Source of the DNA: Deltaproteobacteria bacterium
GTDB lineage: Bacteria; Myxococcota; UBA727; VGSZ01
Reading direction: 5' to 3'
Length of the DNA stretch: 64,000 nt
Assembly: GCA_020850995.1 (NCBI GenBank)
Contig: JADZDP010000078.1
Coordinates: 21,547 to 85,546 of the forward strand
Made by a program: the position numbers and the translations under genes. This document shows, one piece after another, positions 31,202-39,470 of the stretch. The notes beneath the pieces were generated by a model. That model saw only the letters and a program-made list of their open reading frames with translations. It made no database searches and was not told the DNA's origin. How positions within the stretch are numbered: the first letter of the stretch is position 1; each line of letters opens with the position of its first letter.

Positions 31202-31261
31202 GGTACGACCATCGCCAATCGCGGGCCGGCTGCAAAGTGCCGTTCGCTCGGCCAAGCCCGC

Positions 31262-34186
31262 TCAGGGCTGGATCGCGTTGCCGGGCTCCTGCAGCCAGTC
31301 GACGAAGTACTGCGGCGAGCGCCGCTCGTCGCCCGGCGTGGCCACGCCGTCGCGGTGGCTGCCGCCGGCCACCACGGCGCGGCCAAAGAGGTCGATGAAG
31401 CGCACGTCGCTGCGCGCGTACGACAACGGCACGTCGGGGAGCTCTTCGAAGGTCCCGGTGCCGTCGGGACCCACCAGGTACAGCTCGGAGCTCTGGTTGC
31501 TGCGCGTGGGCACGCCCGGCACGCTCGGGTTGTTGCGCGTGCCCCCGGCCACCAACACGTTGCCGTCGGCGAGGAGGAAGGCGGCGGGTGCCGCGCGCTC
31601 CTCCTCCATGTCACCCACCGGGAGGAAGGCCCCGGCCGCGCGCACGTACACCTCGGCGCTGCGGGTGGCCCCGATCACCGTGTCGAACACCTCGCCCCCG
31701 ACCAGGAGCACGCGTCCGCTGCCGAGGAACACCGCGGCATGCCCGCGGCGCGCCCGGTTCGGCTGTCCGGTGCGCACCAGGTACGGCTCGGCGTCGTCGG
31801 GCACGAACAGGTCCGCCTGGACCAGGTCGACGCTGATGTCGCCGCCGCCGGCCAAGAGCACCTCGCCGCTGTCGAGCAGCGTGGCGCTATGGCCAAAGCG
31901 TCGAGCCGCCATGCGCCCGAGCACCGGCACCACCGCGGCCTCGTCGAAGGTGCCTGGATCGAGCGGGTTCGAGGGCGGCACCACCACCTCGCAGGAGTCG
32001 AGCGCCTCGCCGCCCGCGCCCTGTCCGCCGCACAAGAGCACGGCGCCGTCACCGAGCGGGTTGCCCTCGGCCAGGCGCGTGGCGCTGTGACCGTAGCGCG
32101 CGGTGCGCAGGGTCACCGGCAAGAGCCGATCGCTCAGGTTCACGGGGTCGAGCACCGACAAGGACGCGAGCGCCACGCCGTTCTCGTCGCGCCCGCCGGC
32201 CACCAGGAGCGCGTTGGCCGGGGCGTCGAACATGCGCGTGAGCGAGTGATCGCGGCGCGCATCGAGGAGCTCGCCGGCCTCCACGTAGGTGCCGGTGAGG
32301 GCGTCGAAGGCGCGCACCGCGGCGCTGGTGCTGCCCGTGGTGGGATCGACGCCGCCGGCGGCGATGAGCGCGGCGCCCGAGCCCTGCACCACGCCCGCCT
32401 CGAGCCCGGCGCCGGGGCCCATGAGCCCGGCCCCCGTGAAGCGGTTGTCGGAGAGCTCGTAGTGCTCCACCTGGGGATGGGGGGTGAGCCGCGGGCTCGT
32501 CGCCACGCCGCCCAAGAACACCGCACGATCGCTGGCGGCACCGATCACGAAGGCCTGGTGGTGCAGGCGGCCCACCGCGAGGGAGTTGTCGGGCGCGAAG
32601 CGCAGCAGGTCGCCGGCGCCGAACGGGATGAGCATGTCGGCGTCGCGCTCGGGGATCACGCTGGCGTCGACGTCGAGGTTGTCGGTGCGGCGCCGGGTAC
32701 CGCCGGCGTAGAGCAGGATGTCGTCGTCGAGGGCGAGCAGCGAGGCGCCCACGCGCGCCGGCAGCGTCAGATCGATGGCCTCGACGGCGGCGGCGCCGAA
32801 GGCGGCGGTGATGCGCTCGGCGCTCGTGATCCCCGAGCCATCGCCCGAGAACCCGCCCGCCACCACCACGTCGCCGGCGGACAAGAGCACCGCCGACGCC
32901 TGCGCGCGTGGCGTGGCCAGGTCACCCACGCCGAGGGCGCCGGTGGCCGCGGTGACGCGCACGATGTCGCCGAGCATCGACCCGTTCGGCGCGCGCCCGC
33001 CGACGATGAGGATGGCGCCGTCGGCGGCCACCACCCGCGTGTCGAAGGTGCGGGCGCTCAGGGGCCCGTCGGGCGCGATCGCGCTAGAGCTCAGGGGGCC
33101 GAAGCTCAGCACCTCGCCGCCCGCCACGGGCACCTCGTTGCCGTCGACGTCGAGGGTGCGGCCGAGCGCCACCACCACCTGCCCCGCGGCGGTGGCCGAG
33201 GCCACCGCGCCGATGCGGCCGATAGGCATGGCGGCGCCGTCTTGCACGTCGAGCCCGCAGCCGGCGGTGTCGAGGCAGGTCACAGCGTTCGCTGCCGGGT
33301 CGAACACCTCCACCGTGCGCAAGACGAAGCCGCTCGAGGCGGCGCTGCGCCCGCCCACGATGACCACGCGCCCGTCGGGCAGCCGTGCGGCCGCCGGCTC
33401 GGCGCGCGGCACTGCCATGTGCGCCACCACGCGGGCGATGCCCGTGGTCCCGTCGATGCGCTCGATGCTGTCGATGGCCACGCCGCCCTCGCCGTAGCCG
33501 CCAATGACGAGGATGTCGTCGCTGCCGTCGGCCAACGGCACCGCCGCGAAGCGCGCCCGCGCGTCCTCGAAGGCACCATAGGCGAACCAGCGCGAGTCGG
33601 GCCCGAGCGTGGCCCCCCCGTCGGGCGGATCGACGGTGCCGCCGTCGCTGATGCCGCCGTCGAGCGGCGGGCCCGCGTCCTCGGGGCCCGCGTCCTCGGG
33701 GCCCGCGTCGACGATCTGCTCTTCGAAGCCGGCGCCGCGCACGAACACCGTGGCGGTGGGACAGATCGAGCTGCCCTGGTTTGGGTGGCTGACGACGAAG
33801 CGGCTCGCCAGGTCGGCCTCGGCCAGCGGGTGGAACACGACGAGGAAGGTCTCGTCGTCGCCGGGGCCGATGCTGGTGCCCTCGGGGACCTCCGCGTCGT
33901 AGTGCTCGGCGTTGACGGTCTCGAAGGTGACGGTGAGCTCGTCGAGCACCATGCCGCGGCCGGTGTTGGTGACGCGCCAGCTCCGCTCTGCGCTCTCTCC
34001 TATCTCCGTGGCGTTGAATTGGATGACGCTAGCATCGCCCGAGGGGCTGACCTCGAAGTCGCACACGACGTCTTGCACCTGCTCATCGCAGCGACAGGCC
34101 CACGAGCCCGCGAGCGCCAGGAGCGCTGCGGACCGGGCCAGACCAGGGGAGCGAGCTGCGCGGGGCGTGCGACGCGGATGCGACAT
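31262..34186 (-). CDS. Very large Kelch-type repeat lipoprotein
   Basis: Signal/lipobox LALAGSWAC; repeated ARLPDGRVVIVGGRS.., ATRLAEGNPLGDGAVLLCGGQG, ATLLDSGEVLLAGGG Kelch blades; DAGPEDAGPEDAGP linker. Confidence 0.88.
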   Translation of the reverse strand: MSHPRRTPRAARSPGLARSAALLALAGSWACRCDEQVQDVVCDFEVSPSGDASVIQFNATEIGESAERSWRVTNTGRGMVLDELTVTFETVNAEHYDAEVPEGTSIGPGDDETFLVVFHPLAEADLASRFVVSHPNQGSSICPTATVFVRGAGFEEQIVDAGPEDAGPEDAGPPLDGGISDGGTVDPPDGGATLGPDSRWFAYGAFEDARARFAAVPLADGSDDILVIGGYGEGGVAIDSIERIDGTTGIARVVAHMAVPRAEPAAARLPDGRVVIVGGRSAASSGFVLRTVEVFDPAANAVTCLDTAGCGLDVQDGAAMPIGRIGAVASATAAGQVVVALGRTLDVDGNEVPVAGGEVLSFGPLSSSAIAPDGPLSARTFDTRVVAADGAILIVGGRAPNGSMLGDIVRVTAATGALGVGDLATPRAQASAVLLSAGDVVVAGGFSGDGSGITSAERITAAFGAAAVEAIDLTLPARVGASLLALDDDILLYAGGTRRRTDNLDVDASVIPERDADMLIPFGAGDLLRFAPDNSLAVGRLHHQAFVIGAASDRAVFLGGVATSPRLTPHPQVEHYELSDNRFTGAGLMGPGAGLEAGVVQGSGAALIAAGGVDPTTGSTSAAVRAFDALTGTYVEAGELLDARRDHSLTRMFDAPANALLVAGGRDENGVALASLSVLDPVNLSDRLLPVTLRTARYGHSATRLAEGNPLGDGAVLLCGGQGAGGEALDSCEVVVPPSNPLDPGTFDEAAVVPVLGRMAARRFGHSATLLDSGEVLLAGGGDISVDLVQADLFVPDDAEPYLVRTGQPNRARRGHAAVFLGSGRVLLVGGEVFDTVIGATRSAEVYVRAAGAFLPVGDMEEERAAPAAFLLADGNVLVAGGTRNNPSVPGVPTRSNQSSELYLVGPDGTGTFEELPDVPLSYARSDVRFIDLFGRAVVAGGSHRDGVATPGDERRSPQYFVDWLQEPGNAIQP

Positions 34187-34267
34187 GTGGACGTGTTGCC
34201 ACACCGGCCCCTCACCGTCGACCGGCCGCCCACTTGCCGGCTCCTGACCAGTGCCTACCCTGTGCCC

Positions 34268-35059
34268 ATGTTTGGCGGCCGCTCCTTCCACCTCTTCACC
34301 GTGCTCGGCTTCCGCGTGGGTGCGCATTGGACCCTGCCGTTGGCCCTCATCCTGGCCGGCGTCAGCTACGGTGGCGTGGTCGGGGTGCTGTTGTCGGCGC
34401 TGCTGTTCGCCTCGATCCTCGCGCATGAGCTCGGTCACTCGGTGGTGGCCCGCGCGCGCGGCGTGCCCATCGCCGGCATCGACCTGCACCTGTTTGGTGG
34501 CGTGGCCAAGATGGCCGCGCCACCGAGGTCACCGAGCGACGAGATCGCCATCGCGCTCGCGGGCCCCGCGGTGAGCTTGCTCATCGGCGGCGCGGCCATC
34601 GCGCTCAACGCCGCGCTGCCCCAGAGCCTGCTCGTGTGGCTCGGCGGCGCCAACTTGATGCTCGGCCTCTTCAACCTCTTGCCGGCCCTGCCGCTCGATG
34701 GTGGACGCGTATTGCGCGCCATGCTCGCCAAGCGGCGCGGACTGCTCGGCGGCACACGGGTCGCCGTCACCGTCAGCCGCGTCATCGCGGTGCTGCTCGG
34801 CGTGGCTGCGCTCGCGTCGGGCAACTACTGGGTGGTGGCGTTGGCCCTCATGGTGTGGCTCATGGCCGGCGCCGAGCTGGTGCAGGTCCAGCGCCACGAG
34901 GTGCTCACGCGCATGGGCGCCTGGCACCCCGCCGACGTTCCGTGGGCCAGCTACGACCACGCCGCCGACCGTGAGCGCTTCCGGGGCCGCTCAGGCAGCG
35001 GTGCGCCCATCGAGCCCGACGAGGTAGCGCCGCGCGTCGGGTGGCGCCGCCTGGGGTAA
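34268..35059 (+). CDS. Site-2-protease-family (M50) membrane metalloprotease
   Basis: LFASILAHELGHSVVARARGVPIAGIDLHLFGGVAKM; FNLLPALPLDGGRVLRAML. Confidence 0.92.
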   Translation: MFGGRSFHLFTVLGFRVGAHWTLPLALILAGVSYGGVVGVLLSALLFASILAHELGHSVVARARGVPIAGIDLHLFGGVAKMAAPPRSPSDEIAIALAGPAVSLLIGGAAIALNAALPQSLLVWLGGANLMLGLFNLLPALPLDGGRVLRAMLAKRRGLLGGTRVAVTVSRVIAVLLGVAALASGNYWVVALALMVWLMAGAELVQVQRHEVLTRMGAWHPADVPWASYDHAADRERFRGRSGSGAPIEPDEVAPRVGWRRLG

Positions 35060-35163
35060 CGGCGAGGATGGTCGACGAGGCGCGCCATGAGCGCCCATGG
35101 CAGCACCAGCGCGAGCACGAGCGGCCACGCGAGCGCGAGCAGCACGAACGAGATGCGCTCCAT
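34951..35163 (-). CDS. Possible small membrane protein (partly antisense to M50 gene 3' end)
   Basis: MERISFVLLALAWPLVLALVLPWALMARLVDHP TM segment; close to upstream co-directional gene. Confidence 0.3.
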   Translation of the reverse strand: MERISFVLLALAWPLVLALVLPWALMARLVDHPRRYPRRRHPTRGATSSGSMGAPLPERPRKRSRSAAWS

Positions 35164-35168
35164 GTCGG

Positions 35169-36329
35169 CTAGCCCGGCTTATCGCCCTTGCGGAACAGCT
35201 CGAGCTGGGGCCGGCGCTTCTTGGCCGGACGCTTGGGCGCGCCCTCGGTGCCCACCGGCGGAGGTGTGCCTGCCTCCCCCGGCGTGAGGCTCTCGGCCTC
35301 GTCGATGGGGTCGAGGATGTCGACGAAGAGCCCGTGGCGCGCGGCGGCGTCGAGCAAGCGGTGGTGTCCGGCGCGGCGCAGGTGCGCGGGGATGCGCTTG
35401 TGCACCTCACGCTGGCCCCCTTCGGGGTCGGGCTTCTGCCACGGCTCGTCGGCGAACACGCCCTGCAGGAGCGCGCGCTGCATGCCGGCCAGGCGCGAGG
35501 CCACCGCGCGCGCCCGCTCGCGCGTCAGCACGATGTAGCGCGCGCCGAGCTTGCGCACGCCCGCCTCGGCGAAGGCCGAGGCCAGCGCCTCGAGGTTCTG
35601 CTGCTGGTCGGTGAGCAGCGGTACCAGCGGATCGATGAGGCCGCGCACGGTGACGCCGCGGGCCTCGAGCGCGGCCGCCAGGCGCAGGCGGTGCTCCGGC
35701 GCCACCGCCGCGCCGCCCTCGAGCGCGGCGCAGAGCTCGGCGTCCATGGCGGGTACGCCGAGCTCGACCACCGCGAGGCGCCCGGCGTCGACCAGCGCCT
35801 GCGCGAGCGCGTGGGGCGCAGGGCCGTCGATGCCGCCGCGGGTGCGCCACACGAAGGGCAGCTTGGCCGCCACCAGCGCCTCGATGAGCTCGACGATGGC
35901 CGCGATCGCGAGCTCGTGCCCCGGGGCGCGCGCCGCCTCCGGATCGAGGATCGCGTCGGTGCCCACCAGCACGGCGCGCTCGACCACGGTGCCCTCGCGA
36001 TCAGCCGCCTCGAGGGCAGCCCGCAACGCGGCTGCCGGCGCGGGCAGCACCGCGACGCGCCGCTCGCCGTCCTCACCGGTGCCAGCGGGTGCCGCCAGGC
36101 GCAGATACACCACGCGCGGCTCGTGGTCGGGGCGCACCACGCTCGGCACCCCGAGGGGCTCCATCGCGAATGCCACGTCCGCCACCAGCTCCCCTCCCCC
36201 CGGCGCCCGCGCCACCCGACCAAGGGGGCGCGCACCCGAGCCTTTCGCGATCCTACGCAGGGTGGCGCGCACGCCGCTCGGGCCGGCGCCACCGCCACCA
36301 GGGCTCACTCGGTAGATCGTAGCGAACAT
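35169..36329 (-). CDS. Radical-SAM/spore-photoproduct-lyase-like barrel protein lacking the Fe-S Cys motif
   Basis: LAVVELGVPAMDAELCAALEGGAAVAPEHRLRLAAALEARGVTVRGLIDPLVPLLTDQQQNLEALASAFAEAGVRKLGARYIVL resembles C-terminal half of Rv2578c/PA0069-type proteins; only one Cys in the ORF. Confidence 0.55.
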   Translation of the reverse strand: MFATIYRVSPGGGGAGPSGVRATLRRIAKGSGARPLGRVARAPGGGELVADVAFAMEPLGVPSVVRPDHEPRVVYLRLAAPAGTGEDGERRVAVLPAPAAALRAALEAADREGTVVERAVLVGTDAILDPEAARAPGHELAIAAIVELIEALVAAKLPFVWRTRGGIDGPAPHALAQALVDAGRLAVVELGVPAMDAELCAALEGGAAVAPEHRLRLAAALEARGVTVRGLIDPLVPLLTDQQQNLEALASAFAEAGVRKLGARYIVLTRERARAVASRLAGMQRALLQGVFADEPWQKPDPEGGQREVHKRIPAHLRRAGHHRLLDAAARHGLFVDILDPIDEAESLTPGEAGTPPPVGTEGAPKRPAKKRRPQLELFRKGDKPG

Positions 36330-36462
36330 AGGCACATCCCTCTGCCCGGATATCCGCAGCCGCCGGCGCCCTTTGCGACCACGGATCAGGCGTTCAGGTA
36401 GGGGGGCGGGCGCCGCCTTTGGCCGTTGGCAGGGAGCCGCAGGGTTGGCAGACCCCGGCCCC

Positions 36463-36987
36463 ATGAACCAGCGTTTGGCTCGCGCCTCCAGCGCCCTCGC
36501 CGTCCTGATCATCGGGGCCTGCCCCGCTGTGGGCGCTGGCGAGTGCGCCGGCCCCGCCGACTGCGCCTCGCCAGCGGAGCCGCCCTGCGAAGCCTGCGCA
36601 GCGCCGAGCGTCGAGCTCTGCCTCGAAGGGAGCTGCGCAGCGCGCCCCGCCGACGAGGTGGACCTGAGCGCCACCTTCCTCATCGATCGCGACGTCGATG
36701 GCGCGCAGGGCCTCGTGTTCGCGGTCGCGCCGGGGACCACGTGCGCGGCGCTGGGCGACACCTTCCCCGAGGAGCTCAACGTGCTCTTGGCGGGCCAGCG
36801 CTCGCTCTCGGGCGGCGATCTGCACCAAGACGTGGGCCTCGGCCGCGTGCCGGCGGGCTCGAGCCTCTTGTACGCCCTCGTGACCGACGCGCCCGCTGGC
36901 GACGGCGCCGTCATCGCAGGCGGCTGCGTCGCGTTCGCCGCCGCCGCGCCGTCCACCTCGGCGCCGCAGCTCACGCTCGAGCCCTGA
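36463..36987 (+). CDS. Secreted Cys-rich hypothetical protein
   Basis: MNQRLARASSALAVLIIGACPAVGAGECAGPADCASPAEPPCEACAAP. Confidence 0.65.
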   Translation: MNQRLARASSALAVLIIGACPAVGAGECAGPADCASPAEPPCEACAAPSVELCLEGSCAARPADEVDLSATFLIDRDVDGAQGLVFAVAPGTTCAALGDTFPEELNVLLAGQRSLSGGDLHQDVGLGRVPAGSSLLYALVTDAPAGDGAVIAGGCVAFAAAAPSTSAPQLTLEP

Positions 36988-36991
36988 GCCG

Positions 36992-38248
36992 ATGAACCGC
37001 CGCCTGCTCCTCGTCATCCAGGACAAGCGCGTGCGGCGCATGGCGCTCTTGATCGCGCTCTGGGTGCCGGCGCTGTTCGCGCTCGTGCTGGTGCGCGGCG
37101 TGCTCCTGCCCTTCTTGCTCGCGTTCCTGCTGGCCTACGTGATCGCCCCGCTCGTGAGGCGCCTGGCCGCGCTGCCCTTGCCCGGCGGGCGGCGGCTGCC
37201 GCGCTGGGGGGCGGTCATCGTGCTGTACGCGGCCTTCGCGGGGCTCGTGTGGCTCGCCGGCTCGACCGTGGTCCCGCGCCTCTACCGCGAGGCGGGCAAC
37301 GTGCTCAAGGAGGGCTCGGCGCTCCTCGAGCAGGTCGACGACGACAACTTGGCGGTCAACATCGCCCGCCTGGAGGCGTGGCTGCAGCGCATGGATGTGC
37401 CGGTGCAGCTGCAGGCCCCCGGTGACGAGGAGCTGGCAGAGGACTCCGGCGCCTTCACCGTCGACGTCGCCGAGCTCGTGCAAGGCCTGGTGCGCGACGC
37501 CAAGGCGGCGGCGCGGTCGGGCGCGGCTCGCGCCTTCGCGGAGCTGCAGTCGTGGGTGACGGCGCTCATCGGCTTCGTGTTCAAGACCTTCCTCGTGTTG
37601 ATGCTCACGGCCTTCATCGCCGCCGACACCGAGCGCCTCTTGAGCTTCCTGTTCACCATCACGCCGGTGCGCGATCGTTCGCAGCTCTCGGATCTGCTGC
37701 AGCGCATCGATAACGGGCTCTCGGGGGTGGTGCGCGGGCAGCTCACCATCTGCGTCATCAACGGTGCGCTGACGCTGGTGGGCCTGCTGATCCTCAAGGT
37801 GAAGTTCGCCTACCTGTTGGCCACTGTCGCCGCCGTGTTCTCGCTGGTGCCGGTGTTCGGCAGCATCTTGTCCACGCTGCCCATCGTCGCCGTGGCGCTC
37901 TCGTCGGGCGTGGGCACGGCGCTCGGCGCGCTCGCCTGGATCATCGGCATCCACGCGCTCGAGGCCTACCTGCTGAACCCGAAGATCATGGGCGACGCCG
38001 CGCGCATCCACCCGGTCTTGGTGGTGCTGGCGCTGGTGGTGGGCGAGCACTACGGCGGCATCGTGGGCGCGCTCCTGGCGGTGCCGCTCATGAGCATCCT
38101 CGCCACCATCTTCAAGGCGGTGCGCACGCGCGCCATGGTGCTCGACGAGGAGATCGGCGAGCAAGGCGAGCTTGGCGATCGACCGGACGGCGCCGGCATG
38201 CGCGCCTCGCGCCGGGTCCGCCTGCGCGGCGAGCACACCTCGCCCTGA
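36992..38248 (+). CDS. AI-2E family transporter / PerM-type permease
   Basis: Multi-TM; GSILSTLPIVAVALSSG...LNPKIMGDAARIHPVLVVLALVVGEHYGGIVGALLAVPLMSIL. Confidence 0.88.
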   Translation: MNRRLLLVIQDKRVRRMALLIALWVPALFALVLVRGVLLPFLLAFLLAYVIAPLVRRLAALPLPGGRRLPRWGAVIVLYAAFAGLVWLAGSTVVPRLYREAGNVLKEGSALLEQVDDDNLAVNIARLEAWLQRMDVPVQLQAPGDEELAEDSGAFTVDVAELVQGLVRDAKAAARSGAARAFAELQSWVTALIGFVFKTFLVLMLTAFIAADTERLLSFLFTITPVRDRSQLSDLLQRIDNGLSGVVRGQLTICVINGALTLVGLLILKVKFAYLLATVAAVFSLVPVFGSILSTLPIVAVALSSGVGTALGALAWIIGIHALEAYLLNPKIMGDAARIHPVLVVLALVVGEHYGGIVGALLAVPLMSILATIFKAVRTRAMVLDEEIGEQGELGDRPDGAGMRASRRVRLRGEHTSP

Positions 38249-38303
38249 CGCCTCCGCGCGTGCCTCCCCTTCCGTCGGCGCCAGGCTTTGCTAGGACGCA
38301 CCC

Positions 38304-39152
38304 ATGGCAGACAAGGAGAAGCCCGATCGGCTCGCGCAATCGGACTTCCACAACCAGCGTGGCATCGAGCTCGCCGATCGCGGGTGGCTCGACGAGTCCA
38401 TCAAGGAATTCAAGAAGGCCATCGACCTCGATCCCGACAGCGCGCATGCGCACGACAACCTGGCCACCGTGTTCGCCGAGAAAGGCCTGCTGCGCGAGGC
38501 GCTGCGCGAGTACATGCTGGCCATCGACCTCGAGCCGCAGTCGCCCACGGCGCATTACAACCTGGCCTGCTTCCTGGCCTCGCACGGCCACGACCTGGCG
38601 GTGCGCGAGTACAAGGACACCATCGACCTCGAGTGGGACTACCCCGACGCGCACCTCAACCTGGGCTTGACGTTGGCCGAGAAGGGCCAGCTCCCCGAGG
38701 CGCTCAAGGAGTACCAAGTGGCCCTCGAGCTCGACCCGAAAGACCCCGTGGCGCGCCACGAGCTCGCGACGGTGGTGATGGACTTGGGCAAGCCCGGCGA
38801 GGCCATCCCGCACCTGCGCGAGGTGGTGAAGGCCGAGCCCGACAACCTCGACGCCTGGGTAGACCTGGGCAACTGCTACGCCTCCAAGGGCTTCTACGAG
38901 CAAAGCGAGAAGGCATTGGTGCGCGCGCTCGAGATCGACGGCGCCGACATCATGGCCAACTACCACATGGCCGCGTTGCGCGCGGCGCAAGGGCGCGCGC
39001 CCGAGTGCCTGGAGGCGCTCACCAAGGCGGCGCAGGTCGATCGCGATCGCGTGCGGCAGTGGGTGGAGGGCGATCGCTTCTTCGACGTCGTGCGCGAGAG
39101 CGATGGCTTCCGGGCCTTGTTTGCCGACGACGTCGATGATCGAGAGAACTGA
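38304..39152 (+). CDS. TPR-repeat protein
   Basis: Repeated WLDESIKEFKKAIDLDPDSAHAHDNLATVFAEKGLLREALREYMLAIDLEP. Confidence 0.9.
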   Translation: MADKEKPDRLAQSDFHNQRGIELADRGWLDESIKEFKKAIDLDPDSAHAHDNLATVFAEKGLLREALREYMLAIDLEPQSPTAHYNLACFLASHGHDLAVREYKDTIDLEWDYPDAHLNLGLTLAEKGQLPEALKEYQVALELDPKDPVARHELATVVMDLGKPGEAIPHLREVVKAEPDNLDAWVDLGNCYASKGFYEQSEKALVRALEIDGADIMANYHMAALRAAQGRAPECLEALTKAAQVDRDRVRQWVEGDRFFDVVRESDGFRALFADDVDDREN

Positions 39153-39178
39153 GGGTGGGGCGGGGGCGTAGCGTCGTG

Positions 39179-39252
39179 GGGCCGGCCGGCCCGCGTGACG
39201 ACGTCACCGGAGGAACGAAGGGCCCTCGTCTCGAGCGTCCCTCCGTGGGACG
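39179..39252. other. Cluster of short perfect hairpins in convergent intergenic region
   Basis: gggccggccggccc (39179-39192), gtgac-gac-gtcac (39195-39207), cgtccc-tccgt-gggacg (39236-39252). Confidence 0.7.
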
Positions 39253-39259
39253 GTGGTAA

Positions 39260-39418
39260 GGGCCCGCGAACGGACAACTCAATCGTCCTCGCGAGCGATC
39301 CATCGTCGCTGGCGGTGTCGTGTCCTCGGTCCGTGGCGACGGCCACGGCCCTGCGGGGCTCCTTGCCATCGACGCGCCTCGCTCGCGATCACCGATCGAC
39401 TTGTCCGTTCGCGGGCCC
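39260..39418. repeat. 159-bp rod-like inverted-repeat element (MITE or structured ncRNA)
   Basis: 18-bp perfect termini GGGCCCGCGAACGGACAA/TTGTCCGTTCGCGGGCCC flanked by TAA (39257-39259) and TAA (39419-39421); internal 10-bp arms tcgcgagcga/tcgctcgcga; apical ccgtggc-gacg-gccacgg. Confidence 0.85.
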
Positions 39419-39470
39419 TAAGCGTTTCGGGTTCGCCGCCGTTGCGCGGAGCACCCACCTCCACCCGCGC

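Noticed and set aside
31355-35059. 1234-aa plus-strand ORF opposite the Kelch lipoprotein
   Set aside because: Antisense artefact for most of its length; only its 3' part (34268-35059) is a real gene (M50 protease).
34951-35163. Confident call of a small membrane protein gene
   Set aside because: Half of it is antisense to the M50 gene and only the N-terminal hydrophobic segment is persuasive; kept only as a low-confidence feature.
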